A DNA stretch of 64,000 bases from Paenilisteria rustica (GCF_013820765.1 NZ_JABJVM010000008.1:1-64000); one strand, 5' to 3'. Numbered from the stretch's first letter, positions 1-8,960 are shown. Numbers and translations: made by a program. The notes: generated by a model not told the origin, from the letters alone.

Positions 1-57
1 CCGAGCCAAAATACTAGCCCAACACTTTATCAAAGATTTTGACATCTCTGTAGGTTA

Positions 58-95
58 AGAAAAGGCACGAGCTATTGACTCCCTAGCTCGCACCT
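58..95 (-). terminator. Rho-independent terminator downstream of tsf
   Basis: Read on the minus strand, bases 95-85 and 73-63 form an 11-bp stem (two G-U pairs) around an 11-nt loop, followed by a short U-rich tail. It lies about 130 bases after the tsf stop and probably ends the rpsB-tsf transcript. The remaining sequence between it and tsf shows no gene. Confidence 0.6.
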
Positions 96-228
96 TGATA
101 TTTCACCCCAACAATTGACATAGAGCCCTTTTAAAATGTCTAGGAAGAGTATAAATTTATCCCACTACAAAGAAAAACCGCAATTCTCAACGAATAAACG
201 GTTCATCCAAAATCACCTAAAAAGCGAT

Positions 229-1113
229 TTATTTTTTCACTTGATTCATAACTTCCTCAACAAAGTTATCCTCTTTCTTCTCTAACCCTTCACCAACTTC
301 AAAACGAACGAACGATTTAATCGTAGCGCCTTTTTCTTTAACAAATTGACCTACAGTTACGTCTGGGTTTTTAACGAATGGTTGATCTTCTAGGCTAATT
401 TCGCTAAGGTATTTCGTTAAGCGACCTTCGACCATTTTTTCAACGATGTTGGCTGGTTTGCCTTCGTTAAGCGCTTGTTCTGTAAGGATTTTTCTTTCGT
501 GCGCAATTTCGTCTTGAGAAACGTCATTACGTGAAATGTATTTAGGGTTGATTGCTGCAACGTGCATCGCAACATCTTTTGCAATCGCGTCATCAGAAGT
601 TCCTTCAAGAACCACTAATACACCAATACGTCCGCCCATGTGGATATACTCGCCAAATGCGTGATCTGCCACTTTTTCTTGAATTTCAAAACGACGAAGA
701 GAGATTCTTTCACCGATTTTTTGGATTGCTTCGTTAATGTAATCTTGTAGGGTTTGACCATTTGGCATTTCTGTTTTCAACGCGTCATCCAAGTTATCTG
801 GACGAACAGTCAATAGTTGATTTGAAATGTCTTTTACTAATTGAATGAATTGATCATTTTTAGCTACGAAATCTGTTTCTGCATTGATTTCAAGTACTGC
901 AGCATGTTTATCATTGCTGACAACGCTTGTCATACCTTCTGTAGCGATACGATCGGATTTCTTAGCAGCTTTCGCAATACCTTTTTCGCGTAGGTAGTCG
1001 ATTGCTAAATCCATATCTCCATCTACTTCTACTAATGCTTTTTTACAATCCATCATACCTGCACCAGTTTTTTCGCGTAGTTCTTTTACCATTTGAGCTG
1101 TAACGTTAGCCAT
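229..1113 (-). CDS. tsf: Elongation factor Ts
   Basis: This 294-residue protein is the guanine-nucleotide exchange factor that recycles EF-Tu from its GDP to its GTP form during translation in the cytoplasm. The N-terminus ([19 protein letters not shown], then MMDCKKAL) is the typical UBA-like EF-Tu contact region, followed by the core dimerisation domains, and the length is normal for the family. The ATG has an AGGAGG-type ribosome binding site. It is the second gene after rpsB, the universal arrangement, although a terminator-like hairpin lies between the two. pyrH and frr, which often follow tsf in Firmicutes, are not seen in the 228 bases downstream. Confidence 0.98.
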   Translation of the reverse strand: MANVTAQMVKELREKTGAGMMDCKKALVEVDGDMDLAIDYLREKGIAKAAKKSDRIATEGMTSVVSNDKHAAVLEINAETDFVAKNDQFIQLVKDISNQLLTVRPDNLDDALKTEMPNGQTLQDYINEAIQKIGERISLRRFEIQEKVADHAFGEYIHMGGRIGVLVVLEGTSDDAIAKDVAMHVAAINPKYISRNDVSQDEIAHERKILTEQALNEGKPANIVEKMVEGRLTKYLSEISLEDQPFVKNPDVTVGQFVKEKGATIKSFVRFEVGEGLEKKEDNFVEEVMNQVKK

Positions 1114-1143
1114 TTACAATTCCTCCTAATATAAAAATCTTTG

Positions 1144-1178
1144 AAAAAAGGTGATAAGAGATTGCCACTTATCACCTT
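1144..1178 (-). terminator. Intercistronic terminator between rpsB and tsf
   Basis: On the minus strand a perfect 11-bp stem (arms 1178-1168 and 1158-1148, loop of 9) is followed by six U residues. It sits 20 bases after the rpsB stop and before tsf, so it should make tsf expression partly dependent on read-through. Confidence 0.8.
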
Positions 1179-1197
1179 GTTAGTTTTAAATCATAAC

Positions 1198-1983
1198 TTA
1201 TGCTTCTGTAGTTGGTTCTTCAGCAACAGGAGCCGGAGCTGCTGCAACAGTTTCTTCAACAACTGGAGCTTTTACTTCTTCTACAGGAACTTCTTGCTCT
1301 TCACCTTGGTTTACTTCGATGATAGCATCAGCCATTCTAGCAGTCAAAAGTTTAACCGCACGGATAGCATCGTCATTTGCAGGAATTACATAATCGATTT
1401 CATCAGGATCACAGTTTGTATCTACAATACCGATGATTGGGATGTGTAATTTACGAGCTTCTGCAACAGCAATACGTTCTTTACGAGGGTCAACGATGAA
1501 CAAAGCATCTGGAAGACCTTTCATATCTTTAATACCGCCTAGGAATCTTTCTAATTTCTCTTGTTCTTTCTTAAGTAGAACAACTTCTTTTTTAGGAAGG
1601 ACTTCGAAAGTACCATCTTCTTCCATTTTTTCGATTTTCTTAAGATGTTTAATACGTTTTTGGATTGTTTCAAAGTTTGTCAATGTTCCACCTAACCAAC
1701 GATGGTTAACAAAATATTGACCTGAACGGATCGCTTCATCACGTACTGAATCTTGCGCTTGTTTCTTAGTTCCTACAAAAAGGATTGTTCCACCGTCAGC
1801 AGAGATTTCTTTCATGAAATTGAAAGCTTCGTCTACTTTCTTAACCGTTTTTTGTAAATCGATAATGTAGATACCATTTCTTTCTGTGAAGATATATTTC
1901 TTCATTTTTGGGTTCCAGCGACGTGTTTGGTGGCCGAAATGTACCCCAGCTTCTAGCAATTGTTTCATTGAAATAACAGGCAT
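1198..1983 (-). CDS. rpsB: 30S ribosomal protein S2
   Basis: This is ribosomal protein S2 of the small subunit (261 residues). The N-terminus [19 protein letters not shown] is diagnostic and is followed by the conserved [20 protein letters not shown] segment. The last 40 or so residues form a Glu/Val/Ala-rich tail, a variable extension often seen in Firmicutes. The ATG at 1983 is chosen over an in-frame upstream start because a GGAGGG ribosome binding site lies seven bases before it and the homology begins there. It is first in the rpsB-tsf operon, with its own promoter and a leader of about 125 nt. Confidence 0.98.
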   Translation of the reverse strand: MPVISMKQLLEAGVHFGHQTRRWNPKMKKYIFTERNGIYIIDLQKTVKKVDEAFNFMKEISADGGTILFVGTKKQAQDSVRDEAIRSGQYFVNHRWLGGTLTNFETIQKRIKHLKKIEKMEEDGTFEVLPKKEVVLLKKEQEKLERFLGGIKDMKGLPDALFIVDPRKERIAVAEARKLHIPIIGIVDTNCDPDEIDYVIPANDDAIRAVKLLTARMADAIIEVNQGEEQEVPVEEVKAPVVEETVAAAPAPVAEEPTTEA

Positions 1984-2109
1984 GTTATTCCCTCCTATGG
2001 TTTTATTTTTTGCGGACTTTTCCGCCCTCCACATGAATCAACCAGACAAAGACTTGTAAACAAGCACCCTTTGGACTGTCCTCAATGTGTGTGTGATGTT
2101 TTAACACCG
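1984..2109 (-). promoter_or_regulatory. rpsB 5' leader
   Basis: About 125 bases separate the predicted transcription start from the rpsB ATG. The leader contains a GC-rich hairpin (2012-2016 with 2021-2025) just upstream of the ribosome binding site. Long leaders that bind the encoded protein are common for ribosomal operons, so S2 autoregulation is plausible but only inferred. Confidence 0.4.
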
Positions 2110-2115
2110 TTTATT

Positions 2116-2144
2116 ATGATATCACAGAATACGGCCTATGACAA
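2116..2144 (-). promoter_or_regulatory. Sigma-A promoter of rpsB-tsf
   Basis: On the minus strand the -35 is TTGTCA (2144-2139), the spacer is 17 bases and the -10 is TATCAT (2121-2116). This is a near-consensus housekeeping promoter, as expected for a highly expressed translation operon. Confidence 0.75.
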
Positions 2145-2184
2145 GTGATTTGCAGTGTTTCAGCTCATTATAAGTAATTAGCTT

Positions 2185-4047
2185 TCATTCATGGGTATGC
2201 CCAGAAAATGGCGTGTACACATTATCGTATTGCAAATGCATCATCATCCCATTGGTAGCGTGATCAAGATTATGACAATGATCCATCCAAATACCGGGAT
2301 TGTCCGCCTTGAAAGCGACCTCATACGTTTCACCAGGCTTCACATTTAGCGTATCCGTCCACCAAGGACTTCCCGTTGTTTCAACGCCATTGCGCGTCAA
2401 CACTAACATCTTGTGGCCATGCAAGTGCATGGGATGATGGCTGTAACTGCGATTGATAAAAGTCGTTTTTACAAGATCACCCTCGCTTACCATCAACATC
2501 GGCGTATTGGGATACAGCTCGCCGTTAATCGTCCACAAATGATGCACCATCCCATCAAAGAAAGCGAGTTTACTATCAAAAACCATTTCAAACTCCCGAT
2601 CAAAACCAGCCGATAAATCTAGCTGACTCGCCTGCTGTTCCCCGTATTCCTCTGGCTTGAAAACCTCATCAGGAATCTCCGTCGATGCTTTTGTTGTTGT
2701 CGCCGTAGATTGGAAAACCCAACCGCCGTTCTCATCATTTGCATCAAACAAACGAACCGCATGATTTGGCATCGTAAAGGTTATGTCCATGCGACCTCCA
2801 GCAGGAATTTGTAGATACGTGTTCTTCAAATCAGTAGGTTTATGAATCAAATTGCCATCTATCGCTGCCACTTGAAATACCGCACCATTCAACATCAGTT
2901 TTTGCGGCTTATTATGTGCATTTCCAAGACGAATTCGAACATTGGTACCCGGCTTGATTTTTTTCGGTACCTCACCGTTACTAGAAAGCAGCGCGCCTGA
3001 CGCATCGATATATTTTGGCGCTACAAAGCCCACAATCTCTAGCTCCTCTTTTACCAGCGTCTTCGGTTCTACAACGAGCGAACCAAATAAGCCATGCCCC
3101 ACCTGCTCCGACGACTGATTATGTGAGTGATACCAGAACGTTCCAGCCGTATCCGCCTTAAATCGATACGTATAACTCTCACCAACCGCGACAGCTTTTT
3201 GCGAAATATCCGGTACGCCATCCTCTGCAATCGGAACATCATAACCGTGCCAATGAATCGTGACTCCATCTGCAATATTTTTATTGCTCAGCGTAACTTC
3301 CACAACATCGCCTTGTGTCACTCGGATCGCTGGGCCCGTCAATTTCCCATTAAAAAGCCACAACTCCTTCTTTGTCCCATCCGGAACTTCCATCTTCTTT
3401 TTGGCCGCTGTAAAATGATAACGCTTCGTAACAGCCGCAGCATCTGGTCCCGTAAGTGTCGTCACATCCACCGATTGCCTCCCGCGTGTCATTTTGCCAC
3501 CACCCCAGTCCATGCTCGCCTCGTGACCATCCGCCTGCATCGCGGTGGCATTCCACACTAAGGAGCCAAAAATAAAACCTACAATAAGAAGAACACTACA
3601 CGAAACAATCCACCGCATTCGAAAACGCCCGCCAAGCCGTCTATCCCAAACGTATAATAGGGAGAAAATAAGAATTGGTAGTCCAAAACACTCGAAATAT
3701 GTCCATCCGTCCGGGAAAGCAGGTATTTGAAAAGCGATCATAAACACCGCAAACCAAGCCACAAAAACGGCATAACGTTTAACTAAGCGATTCCACAATT
3801 TTCGTTTCCGCAGTATCGCTAGCAAAAGGAATGGCGAAACAACCATCGGCATCAACATTCCAAAAATCTGTCGGATAAACTCCCACCCAATACTCAAACC
3901 AGCAATTACAGCAACTGCGAACCAAGCAAACAGAAGCAATACATTTGCCATTATAAGCCAACGTCCGCCTTTAAAAGGAAGAATCGACCATGCAATCGCC
4001 ATTCCCATTAAAATTAATACAGAACTTCCAAAAAACATCATATACAT
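2185..4047 (-). CDS. Membrane-anchored multicopper oxidase
   Basis: About 620 residues. Roughly the first 165 residues hold five or six hydrophobic helices; the rest is an extracytoplasmic multicopper oxidase with cupredoxin domains. All four copper signatures are present: HWHG (about 265), WYHSH (about 305), HPMHLHGH (about 538) and HCHNLDH followed by GMM (about 590-602), so type 1, 2 and 3 copper centres should form. Such enzymes couple oxidation of Cu(I), Mn(II) or phenolics to reduction of O2 to water; the substrate cannot be told here. The start is the ATG at 4047, with an AAAGGG ribosome binding site about 11 bases upstream; in-frame codons lie further upstream. It is divergent from adhE. 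No copper regulator is adjacent. Confidence 0.85.
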   Translation of the reverse strand: MYMMFFGSSVLILMGMAIAWSILPFKGGRWLIMANVLLLFAWFAVAVIAGLSIGWEFIRQIFGMLMPMVVSPFLLLAILRKRKLWNRLVKRYAVFVAWFAVFMIAFQIPAFPDGWTYFECFGLPILIFSLLYVWDRRLGGRFRMRWIVSCSVLLIVGFIFGSLVWNATAMQADGHEASMDWGGGKMTRGRQSVDVTTLTGPDAAAVTKRYHFTAAKKKMEVPDGTKKELWLFNGKLTGPAIRVTQGDVVEVTLSNKNIADGVTIHWHGYDVPIAEDGVPDISQKAVAVGESYTYRFKADTAGTFWYHSHNQSSEQVGHGLFGSLVVEPKTLVKEELEIVGFVAPKYIDASGALLSSNGEVPKKIKPGTNVRIRLGNAHNKPQKLMLNGAVFQVAAIDGNLIHKPTDLKNTYLQIPAGGRMDITFTMPNHAVRLFDANDENGGWVFQSTATTTKASTEIPDEVFKPEEYGEQQASQLDLSAGFDREFEMVFDSKLAFFDGMVHHLWTINGELYPNTPMLMVSEGDLVKTTFINRSYSHHPMHLHGHKMLVLTRNGVETTGSPWWTDTLNVKPGETYEVAFKADNPGIWMDHCHNLDHATNGMMMHLQYDNVYTPFSGHTHE

Positions 4048-4252
4048 CGTTATGTAAGCCCTTTTTCTATATATAATCTCACTTCTCACCAAGTATACTA
4101 TAAAATGCACAATCTTTCTTAGAATCTCGAAACTATTTCTGATAAACCGCTAAGAATCAAGCTAAGGGAAACTCCCCTTTTTCTTAATCTACCTAAGTAA
4201 TATTTAGTAGAAATCTTTTTTTAGGTGTGTCTTTTTTACTATTTTCGAGAAC

Positions 4253-4270
4253 AAGTGAATGTTTTCACAA
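4253..4270. promoter_or_regulatory. Rex-like operator 1 upstream of adhE
   Basis: The sequence AAGTGAA-TGTT-TTCACAA matches 12 of 14 defined positions of the Rex palindrome TTGTGAA-N4-TTCACAA. Rex represses fermentation genes, classically adhE, when NADH is low. It lies just upstream of the predicted -35. Confidence 0.6.
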
Positions 4271-4277
4271 TAAACAC

Positions 4278-4306
4278 TAGACAAAGACTTTGTGAAATGT
4301 TACACT
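4278..4306 (+). promoter_or_regulatory. Predicted adhE promoter
   Basis: The -35 is TAGACA (4278-4283), the spacer 17 bases and the -10 TACACT (4301-4306). The second Rex-like site covers the spacer end and the -10, fitting repression by steric block. This predicts a leader of about 120 nt. Confidence 0.55.
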
Positions 4307-4307
4307 T
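4290..4307. promoter_or_regulatory. Rex-like operator 2 overlapping the adhE -10
   Basis: TTGTGAA-ATGT-TACACTT has a perfect left half-site and a degenerate right half-site of the Rex palindrome. The overlap with the -10 supports a repressor role. Confidence 0.45.
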
Positions 4308-4337
4308 ACTTTGTAAATAAGAAATCCAAGAAGATGA

Positions 4338-4364
4338 CGGCGAGTCGACCGCCGCAATTTTTTT
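4338..4364 (+). terminator. Terminator-like hairpin in the adhE leader
   Basis: A CGGCG/CGCCG stem (4338-4342 with 4350-4354, loop of 7) is followed by CAA and seven T residues, about 70 bases upstream of the adhE start and downstream of the predicted promoter. Downstream, GGGAC (4374-4378) can pair with GTCCC (4406-4410). Premature termination in the leader is plausible; the stem is short. Confidence 0.45.
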
Positions 4365-4432
4365 GAAATAACAGGGACGTTAAATGTCACCAGAGGACGT
4401 TTTTAGTCCCAATACTATTGGAGGGTTCACAA

Positions 4433-7033
4433 ATGGCAATGAAAGAAAAAGCTGTTAATGAAGAATTAGAGGTTCAAAAAGTAATTGATACACTAGCAAG
4501 TAACGGACAAAGCGCACTAAAAGCATTCGCCGATTTCGACCAAGAAAAAGTAGATCATATCGTTCACGCAATGGCTCTAGCGGGTCTTGACCAACATATG
4601 CCGCTTGCTAAACTAGCGATTGAAGAAACTGGTCGCGGAATCTATGAAGATAAATGTATTAAGAACATTTTCGCAACAGAATATATTTGGAACAGTATCA
4701 AAGCAGACAAAACAGTCGGTATTATCAATGAAGATAAACAAACTGGTGTCGTTGAAATCGCAGAACCAGTCGGCGTTATTGCTGGGGTAACTCCTGTTAC
4801 GAACCCAACATCGACAACACTTTTCAAAGCAATCATTGCCATCAAAACGCGTAACCCAATCATTTTTGCATTCCACCCAAGCGCTCAAAAATGTTCTTCT
4901 GAAGCCGCTCGTATCGTATATGAAGCAGCAGTTGCAGCCGGCGCTCCTGAACATTGTATTCAATGGGTTGAGAAACCATCACTAGAAGCGACAAAACAAT
5001 TGATGAACCATAAAGATGTAGCGCTCGTTCTTGCTACAGGTGGTGCAGCAATGGTTAAATCAGCGTACTCTACTGGTAAACCTGCTCTTGGCGTTGGTCC
5101 TGGTAACGTTCCAGCTTACATCGACAAAACAGCGAAAATCAAACGCGCAGTAAACGATCTAATCCTATCTAAAACTTTCGATCACGGTATGATTTGTGCT
5201 TCTGAACAAGCTGTAATCGTCGACAAAGAAGTTGCCAAAGCTGTGAAAGACGAAATGGAAGCGAACAAATGCTACTTTGTTAAAGGCGCTGAGTTCAAAA
5301 AATTAGAAAGCTATGTGATCAATCCTGAAACACATGCATTAAATCCAAATGTTGTAGGTAAATCCCCTGCTTGGATCGCAAACGAAGCTGGATTCAAAGT
5401 TCCAGAAGACACAAAAATGCTCGTAGCTGAAATTAAAGGTGTGGGCGATGATTATCCACTATCTCATGAAAAACTAAGCCCAGTTCTCGCTTTTATTGAA
5501 GCAAAAGACCAAGCACAAGCTTTTGATCGTTGTGAAGAAATGCTTGTATACGGTGGTTTAGGTCACTCAGCAGTTATTCATTCAACAGACCGAGAAGCAC
5601 AACTTGCATTCGGTTTACGCATGAAAGCTTGTCGTATCATTGTGAACGCACCATCTGCTCAAGGCGGAATCGGCGACCTTTACAACGGCTTTATCCCTTC
5701 CCTAACACTAGGTTGCGGATCTTACGGTAAAAACTCTGTATCACAAAATGTTAGCGCAACAAACCTTTTAAATGTGAAACGTATCGCAGAACGGAGAAAT
5801 AATATGCAATGGTTCAAACTGCCACCAAAAGTATTCTTTGAAAAATATTCCACACAATATCTACAAAAAATGCCTAACATCGAACGCGTATTTATCGTAA
5901 CTGACCCAGGAATGGTGCAATTCAAATATGTTGACGTTGTTATCGAACACTTGAAAAAACGTGGAAATGACGTATCGTATCAAGTATTCGCAGACGTAGA
6001 GCCAGATCCATCTGACGTAACCGTTTATAAAGGTGCGGAACTAATGAAAGACTTCAAACCAGATTGCATTATCGCACTTGGTGGTGGTTCCGCAATGGAT
6101 GCTGCCAAAGGTATGTGGTTATTCTATGAACACCCAGAAGCTTCATTCTTCGGTTTGAAACAAAAATTCCTAGACATTCGCAAACGTACATTCAAATATC
6201 CTAAACTTGGTGAAAAAGCGCAATTCGTTGCCATCCCTACTACATCTGGTACTGGATCTGAGGTTACTCCTTTTGCGGTTATTACAGATAAAGAAAACAA
6301 CATTAAATACCCACTTGCAGATTACGAATTGACTCCAGACGTGGCGATTGTCGATGCGCAATATGTGATGACAGTTCCAGCTCACATCACAGCAGACACA
6401 GGTATGGACGTATTAACACATGCGATTGAGTCTTACGTATCCGTAATGGCGAGCGATTATACACGCGGATTATCTCTACGCGCCATCGAAATGGTATTCG
6501 AATCATTACGCGCATCCGTTCTTGATGCTGACGAAGATGCTCGTGAAAAAATGCATAATGCTTCCGCTATGGCAGGTATGGCGTTCGCCAATGCTTTCCT
6601 AGGAATTAACCATAGTCTGGCACACAAAATCGGACCTGAATTCCACATTCCTCATGGTCGTGCTAACGCTATCCTTATGCCACACGTTATTCGTTACAAT
6701 GCGACAAAACCTAGAAAACATGCATTGTTCCCAAGATACGAATCTTACCGCGCAGATCAAGATTACGCACAAATTGCTCGCGTACTAGGGCTTCCAGCTT
6801 CTACAACAGAAGAAGGCGTGAAATCACTAGTTGATGCAATCATCAGCCTTGGTAAAGATTGCGGAATCGAAATGAGCTTGAAAGGTCAAAACGTTGACAA
6901 GAAAGCATTCGACGCAGTGGTTGATACACTTGCTGATCGCGCGTTCATGGATCAATGTACAACTGCTAACCCAGTTCAACCGCTCGTTTCTGAGTTGAAA
7001 GAAGTTTATATGAACGCTTATAAAGGTGTTTAA
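4433..7033 (+). CDS. adhE: Bifunctional acetaldehyde-CoA / alcohol dehydrogenase AdhE (Listeria adhesion protein-like)
   Basis: 866 residues. The N-terminal half is a CoA-acylating aldehyde dehydrogenase, with its catalytic Cys in the FDHGMICASEQ segment near residue 250. The C-terminal half is an iron-dependent alcohol dehydrogenase, with GGGSAMDAAKGMW for NAD binding and metal-ligand histidines in the HALESY-like and GINHSLAHKIG regions. Together they reduce acetyl-CoA to ethanol and regenerate NAD+ in fermentation; AdhE normally forms filaments called spirosomes. The protein is very close to Lap of L. monocytogenes, where a surface form promotes host-cell adhesion; that role is not shown here. 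The ATG at 4433 has GGAGGG seven bases upstream. Expression is probably Rex-controlled. Confidence 0.97.
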   Translation: MAMKEKAVNEELEVQKVIDTLASNGQSALKAFADFDQEKVDHIVHAMALAGLDQHMPLAKLAIEETGRGIYEDKCIKNIFATEYIWNSIKADKTVGIINEDKQTGVVEIAEPVGVIAGVTPVTNPTSTTLFKAIIAIKTRNPIIFAFHPSAQKCSSEAARIVYEAAVAAGAPEHCIQWVEKPSLEATKQLMNHKDVALVLATGGAAMVKSAYSTGKPALGVGPGNVPAYIDKTAKIKRAVNDLILSKTFDHGMICASEQAVIVDKEVAKAVKDEMEANKCYFVKGAEFKKLESYVINPETHALNPNVVGKSPAWIANEAGFKVPEDTKMLVAEIKGVGDDYPLSHEKLSPVLAFIEAKDQAQAFDRCEEMLVYGGLGHSAVIHSTDREAQLAFGLRMKACRIIVNAPSAQGGIGDLYNGFIPSLTLGCGSYGKNSVSQNVSATNLLNVKRIAERRNNMQWFKLPPKVFFEKYSTQYLQKMPNIERVFIVTDPGMVQFKYVDVVIEHLKKRGNDVSYQVFADVEPDPSDVTVYKGAELMKDFKPDCIIALGGGSAMDAAKGMWLFYEHPEASFFGLKQKFLDIRKRTFKYPKLGEKAQFVAIPTTSGTGSEVTPFAVITDKENNIKYPLADYELTPDVAIVDAQYVMTVPAHITADTGMDVLTHAIESYVSVMASDYTRGLSLRAIEMVFESLRASVLDADEDAREKMHNASAMAGMAFANAFLGINHSLAHKIGPEFHIPHGRANAILMPHVIRYNATKPRKHALFPRYESYRADQDYAQIARVLGLPASTTEEGVKSLVDAIISLGKDCGIEMSLKGQNVDKKAFDAVVDTLADRAFMDQCTTANPVQPLVSELKEVYMNAYKGV

Positions 7034-7047
7034 AATATAAATACTTG

Positions 7048-7082
7048 AAAATAACAGCCCTTCCCTCGGGCTGTTATTTTTT
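7048..7082 (+). terminator. adhE terminator
   Basis: A perfect 13-bp stem (7048-7060 with 7068-7080, loop of 7) ending in a T-run directly follows adhE. The mirrored A-run means it could also work on the minus strand, though no minus gene ends here. Confidence 0.9.
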
Positions 7083-7136
7083 ATCATACAAGATTAGTTT
7101 ACATAATAATATTATTGTCATCTATTCTTCTATTCA

Positions 7137-7165
7137 TTGCGAAAAGAAATTGTTTCATTTATACT
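7137..7165 (+). promoter_or_regulatory. Promoter of the methyltransferase gene
   Basis: The -35 is TTGCGA (7137-7142), the spacer 17 bases and the -10 TATACT (7160-7165), about 35 bases before the start codon. Confidence 0.65.
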
Positions 7166-7201
7166 ATTAACTTATCATATAGCAGAGGATGCGATTAAAT
7201 A

Positions 7202-7798
7202 ATGGAAGAAAACGTTTTCGAAACAATGGCCAGAAAATATGATAGTTCTGAGCGGATAGAACTTGCTAATATTATTGCGACAAAAATAAGCGAAGAACTG
7301 ACGCAAGCAAAAGACAAAACCCTGATTGACTATGGTAGCGGCACTGGTTTGGTGGGCTTGCAAATGGCCGATTACGTCAAAAATGCTATCCTGATAGACT
7401 CCTCCAGTACTATGGTCGAGATAATTAACGAAAAAGTAACAGAAAACAACATCTCAAACGTCCAGACTATCGTCGCTGATCTTACTAAAGACACAATTGA
7501 TGTAAAAGCCGATATTATAATCGTTTCGCTTGTTCTCTTGCATATTCCCGACACAAAATTGATTCTAGAAAAACTCTATGCCACACTCCATGCTGACGGC
7601 CAATTAATTATTGTTGATTTCGATAAAAACCCAGCTATCAGCCATCCAAAAGTTCATAACGGTTTCGTTGCTAGCGAACTAGAAGCACTACTCACTGATG
7701 TAGGATTCCAATCGGCTAGTATTCAGCTATTCCACAGCGGCAAAAAACTATTTATGAAGCAAGATGCAACTTTATTTATAGCTGTTAGTCAAAAATAA
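7202..7798 (+). CDS. Class I SAM-dependent methyltransferase
   Basis: 198 residues with a Rossmann-type methyltransferase fold. Motif I is DYGSGTGLVG (about residues 43-52), the acidic residue of motif II is in ILIDSSSTM, and the later LLHIPD and LIIVDFDKN segments match motifs seen in UbiE/Tam-like enzymes. It should transfer a methyl group from S-adenosylmethionine to an unknown small molecule in the cytoplasm. The ATG is preceded by an AGAGG sequence with rather long spacing (13 bases). It has its own promoter and lies between two terminated units. The substrate cannot be predicted. Confidence 0.8.
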   Translation: MEENVFETMARKYDSSERIELANIIATKISEELTQAKDKTLIDYGSGTGLVGLQMADYVKNAILIDSSSTMVEIINEKVTENNISNVQTIVADLTKDTIDVKADIIIVSLVLLHIPDTKLILEKLYATLHADGQLIIVDFDKNPAISHPKVHNGFVASELEALLTDVGFQSASIQLFHSGKKLFMKQDATLFIAVSQK

Positions 7799-7896
7799 AA
7801 TACGAAAAATGCATTTAGTAGATTTCTACTATGTTTTACCTTATACTACTCGTATCACCGTAGCGTGATAAAAATATTCTTTCAGGAGGAATTTTT

Positions 7897-8310
7897 ATGC
7901 CGAATACGATACCTTATTTACAGTTCAATGGTAATACAAGAGAAGCCCTAGATTTCTATGCCAAAGCTTTTGGTGCCACACCAACAATGGTACAAACCTA
8001 CAGCGAGATGGGGGATTCACGCGGAAACGAAGCGCTAGCTAAACGTATCGTTCATGCACGCCTGGAAAAAGATAATGTCGAGCTACTTTATTTCTCAGAT
8101 TCCTATGTAGATGGGCCTCTAGTAATAGGAAACACACATTCGATCGCCTTCATGTTTGACGATGAAGCTGCATTAAAAACCACGTATGACATACTAAAGA
8201 ATGACGGTCAGGTATCCATCGAACTACAAGAAATGCCTTGGGGTGGCGTTTATGCAAAAGTAACAGATAAACTAGGCATTGAATGGCAACTTAATTGGCA
8301 AAAAAGCTAA
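7897..8310 (+). CDS. VOC-fold (glyoxalase/PhnB-like) protein
   Basis: 137 residues of the vicinal oxygen chelate superfamily, PhnB/YjdN type. The N-terminus IPYLQFNGNTREALDFYAKAFG and the C-terminal WGGVYAKVTDKLGIEWQLN are characteristic of this subgroup, which is often misnamed 3-demethylubiquinone methyltransferase. Members bind metals or small ligands and include some resistance proteins; function here is unknown. The ATG has an AGGAGG ribosome binding site. It appears monocistronic: TATACT at about 7841 may be its -10, and a strong terminator follows. Confidence 0.8.
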   Translation: MPNTIPYLQFNGNTREALDFYAKAFGATPTMVQTYSEMGDSRGNEALAKRIVHARLEKDNVELLYFSDSYVDGPLVIGNTHSIAFMFDDEAALKTTYDILKNDGQVSIELQEMPWGGVYAKVTDKLGIEWQLNWQKS

Positions 8311-8313
8311 ATC

Positions 8314-8360
8314 AAAAGACGTAAGTAAACCTGGAATTCCAGGTTTACTTACGTCTTTTT
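8314..8360. terminator. Bidirectional terminator between the VOC gene and tag
   Basis: A perfect 46-base palindrome (23-bp arms meeting at GGAATTCC) has A-runs and T-runs at its ends. It separates the convergent VOC gene (+) and tag (-) and should terminate both transcripts. Confidence 0.95.
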
Positions 8361-8372
8361 AGATTCGTCTAC

Positions 8373-8942
8373 TCAGTTACGATTCTCTGTATGATACGGG
8401 CACGTGATAACATGATCATCTATCATCCCAATTGCCTGTAAGTATGAATATATAATAACTGGTCCAACGAAAATAAAACCACGCTTCTTCAAATCCTTGC
8501 TAATCCGCTCAGACAAGTCATTTTTTGCGGGCATTTGAGACATATCCGTCCAATGATTTATAATCGGCTTTCCGTCTGAATATCCCCAAATATAATTGGC
8601 AAAAGAACCAAATTCAGCTTGCACTTTCAGAAAAGCGATGGCATTTTTGCGGACGCCACCAATTTTAAGTTTATTTTTGACGATGGCTGCTGTTTCACGT
8701 ATGTGCTCTAATTCCTCATCTGTCATCCGCGCGCATTTATCTGGGTCAAATTGATGAAATGCTTCTTTATACGCTGGTCGTTTAGTCAAAATTAAGCGCC
8801 ATGAGAGGCCTGCTTGTGCGCCTTCTAAATTCAGCATTTCAAATAAATACTGTTCATCACGACTCGGCACACCCCATTCCTTATCATGATACACTTGCTC
8901 CACCGTATCGCTCATTGCCCAACCACATCGTTCTTGCTGCAT
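8373..8942 (-). CDS. tag: DNA-3-methyladenine glycosylase I
   Basis: 189 residues. Tag excises 3-methyladenine from alkylated DNA and starts base-excision repair. Visible family features are the N-terminal RCGWAMSD and YHDKEWGVP segments, the LEGAQAGLSW core, and the C-terminal DDHVITCPYH motif; the early Cys and His together with the late His and Cys make the structural zinc site. The length matches the family. A ribosome binding site (GGAAGAAGGATG) precedes the ATG. It lies 18 bases after the aldo/keto reductase gene and is probably cotranscribed with it. Confidence 0.95.
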   Translation of the reverse strand: MQQERCGWAMSDTVEQVYHDKEWGVPSRDEQYLFEMLNLEGAQAGLSWRLILTKRPAYKEAFHQFDPDKCARMTDEELEHIRETAAIVKNKLKIGGVRKNAIAFLKVQAEFGSFANYIWGYSDGKPIINHWTDMSQMPAKNDLSERISKDLKKRGFIFVGPVIIYSYLQAIGMIDDHVITCPYHTENRN

Positions 8943-8960
8943 ATGACATCCTTCTTCCTA

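Larger units (their letters stand above)
4048..4432. other. Divergent control region between the multicopper oxidase and adhE
   Basis: This 385-base gene-free stretch holds the adhE promoter, two Rex-like sites and a hairpin-rich adhE leader on the right. On the left, an AT-rich box (TATACT read on the minus strand, 4092-4097) is a possible -10 for the oxidase, but without a convincing -35. A weak plus-strand hairpin with a U tail lies at 4164-4183, with no obvious gene to terminate. Confidence 0.5.

Noticed and set aside
4164-4183. Plus-strand hairpin AAGGG/CCCTT followed by a T-run upstream of adhE, possibly a small RNA terminator
   Set aside because: The stem is only five base pairs and no promoter or gene precedes it on the plus strand.
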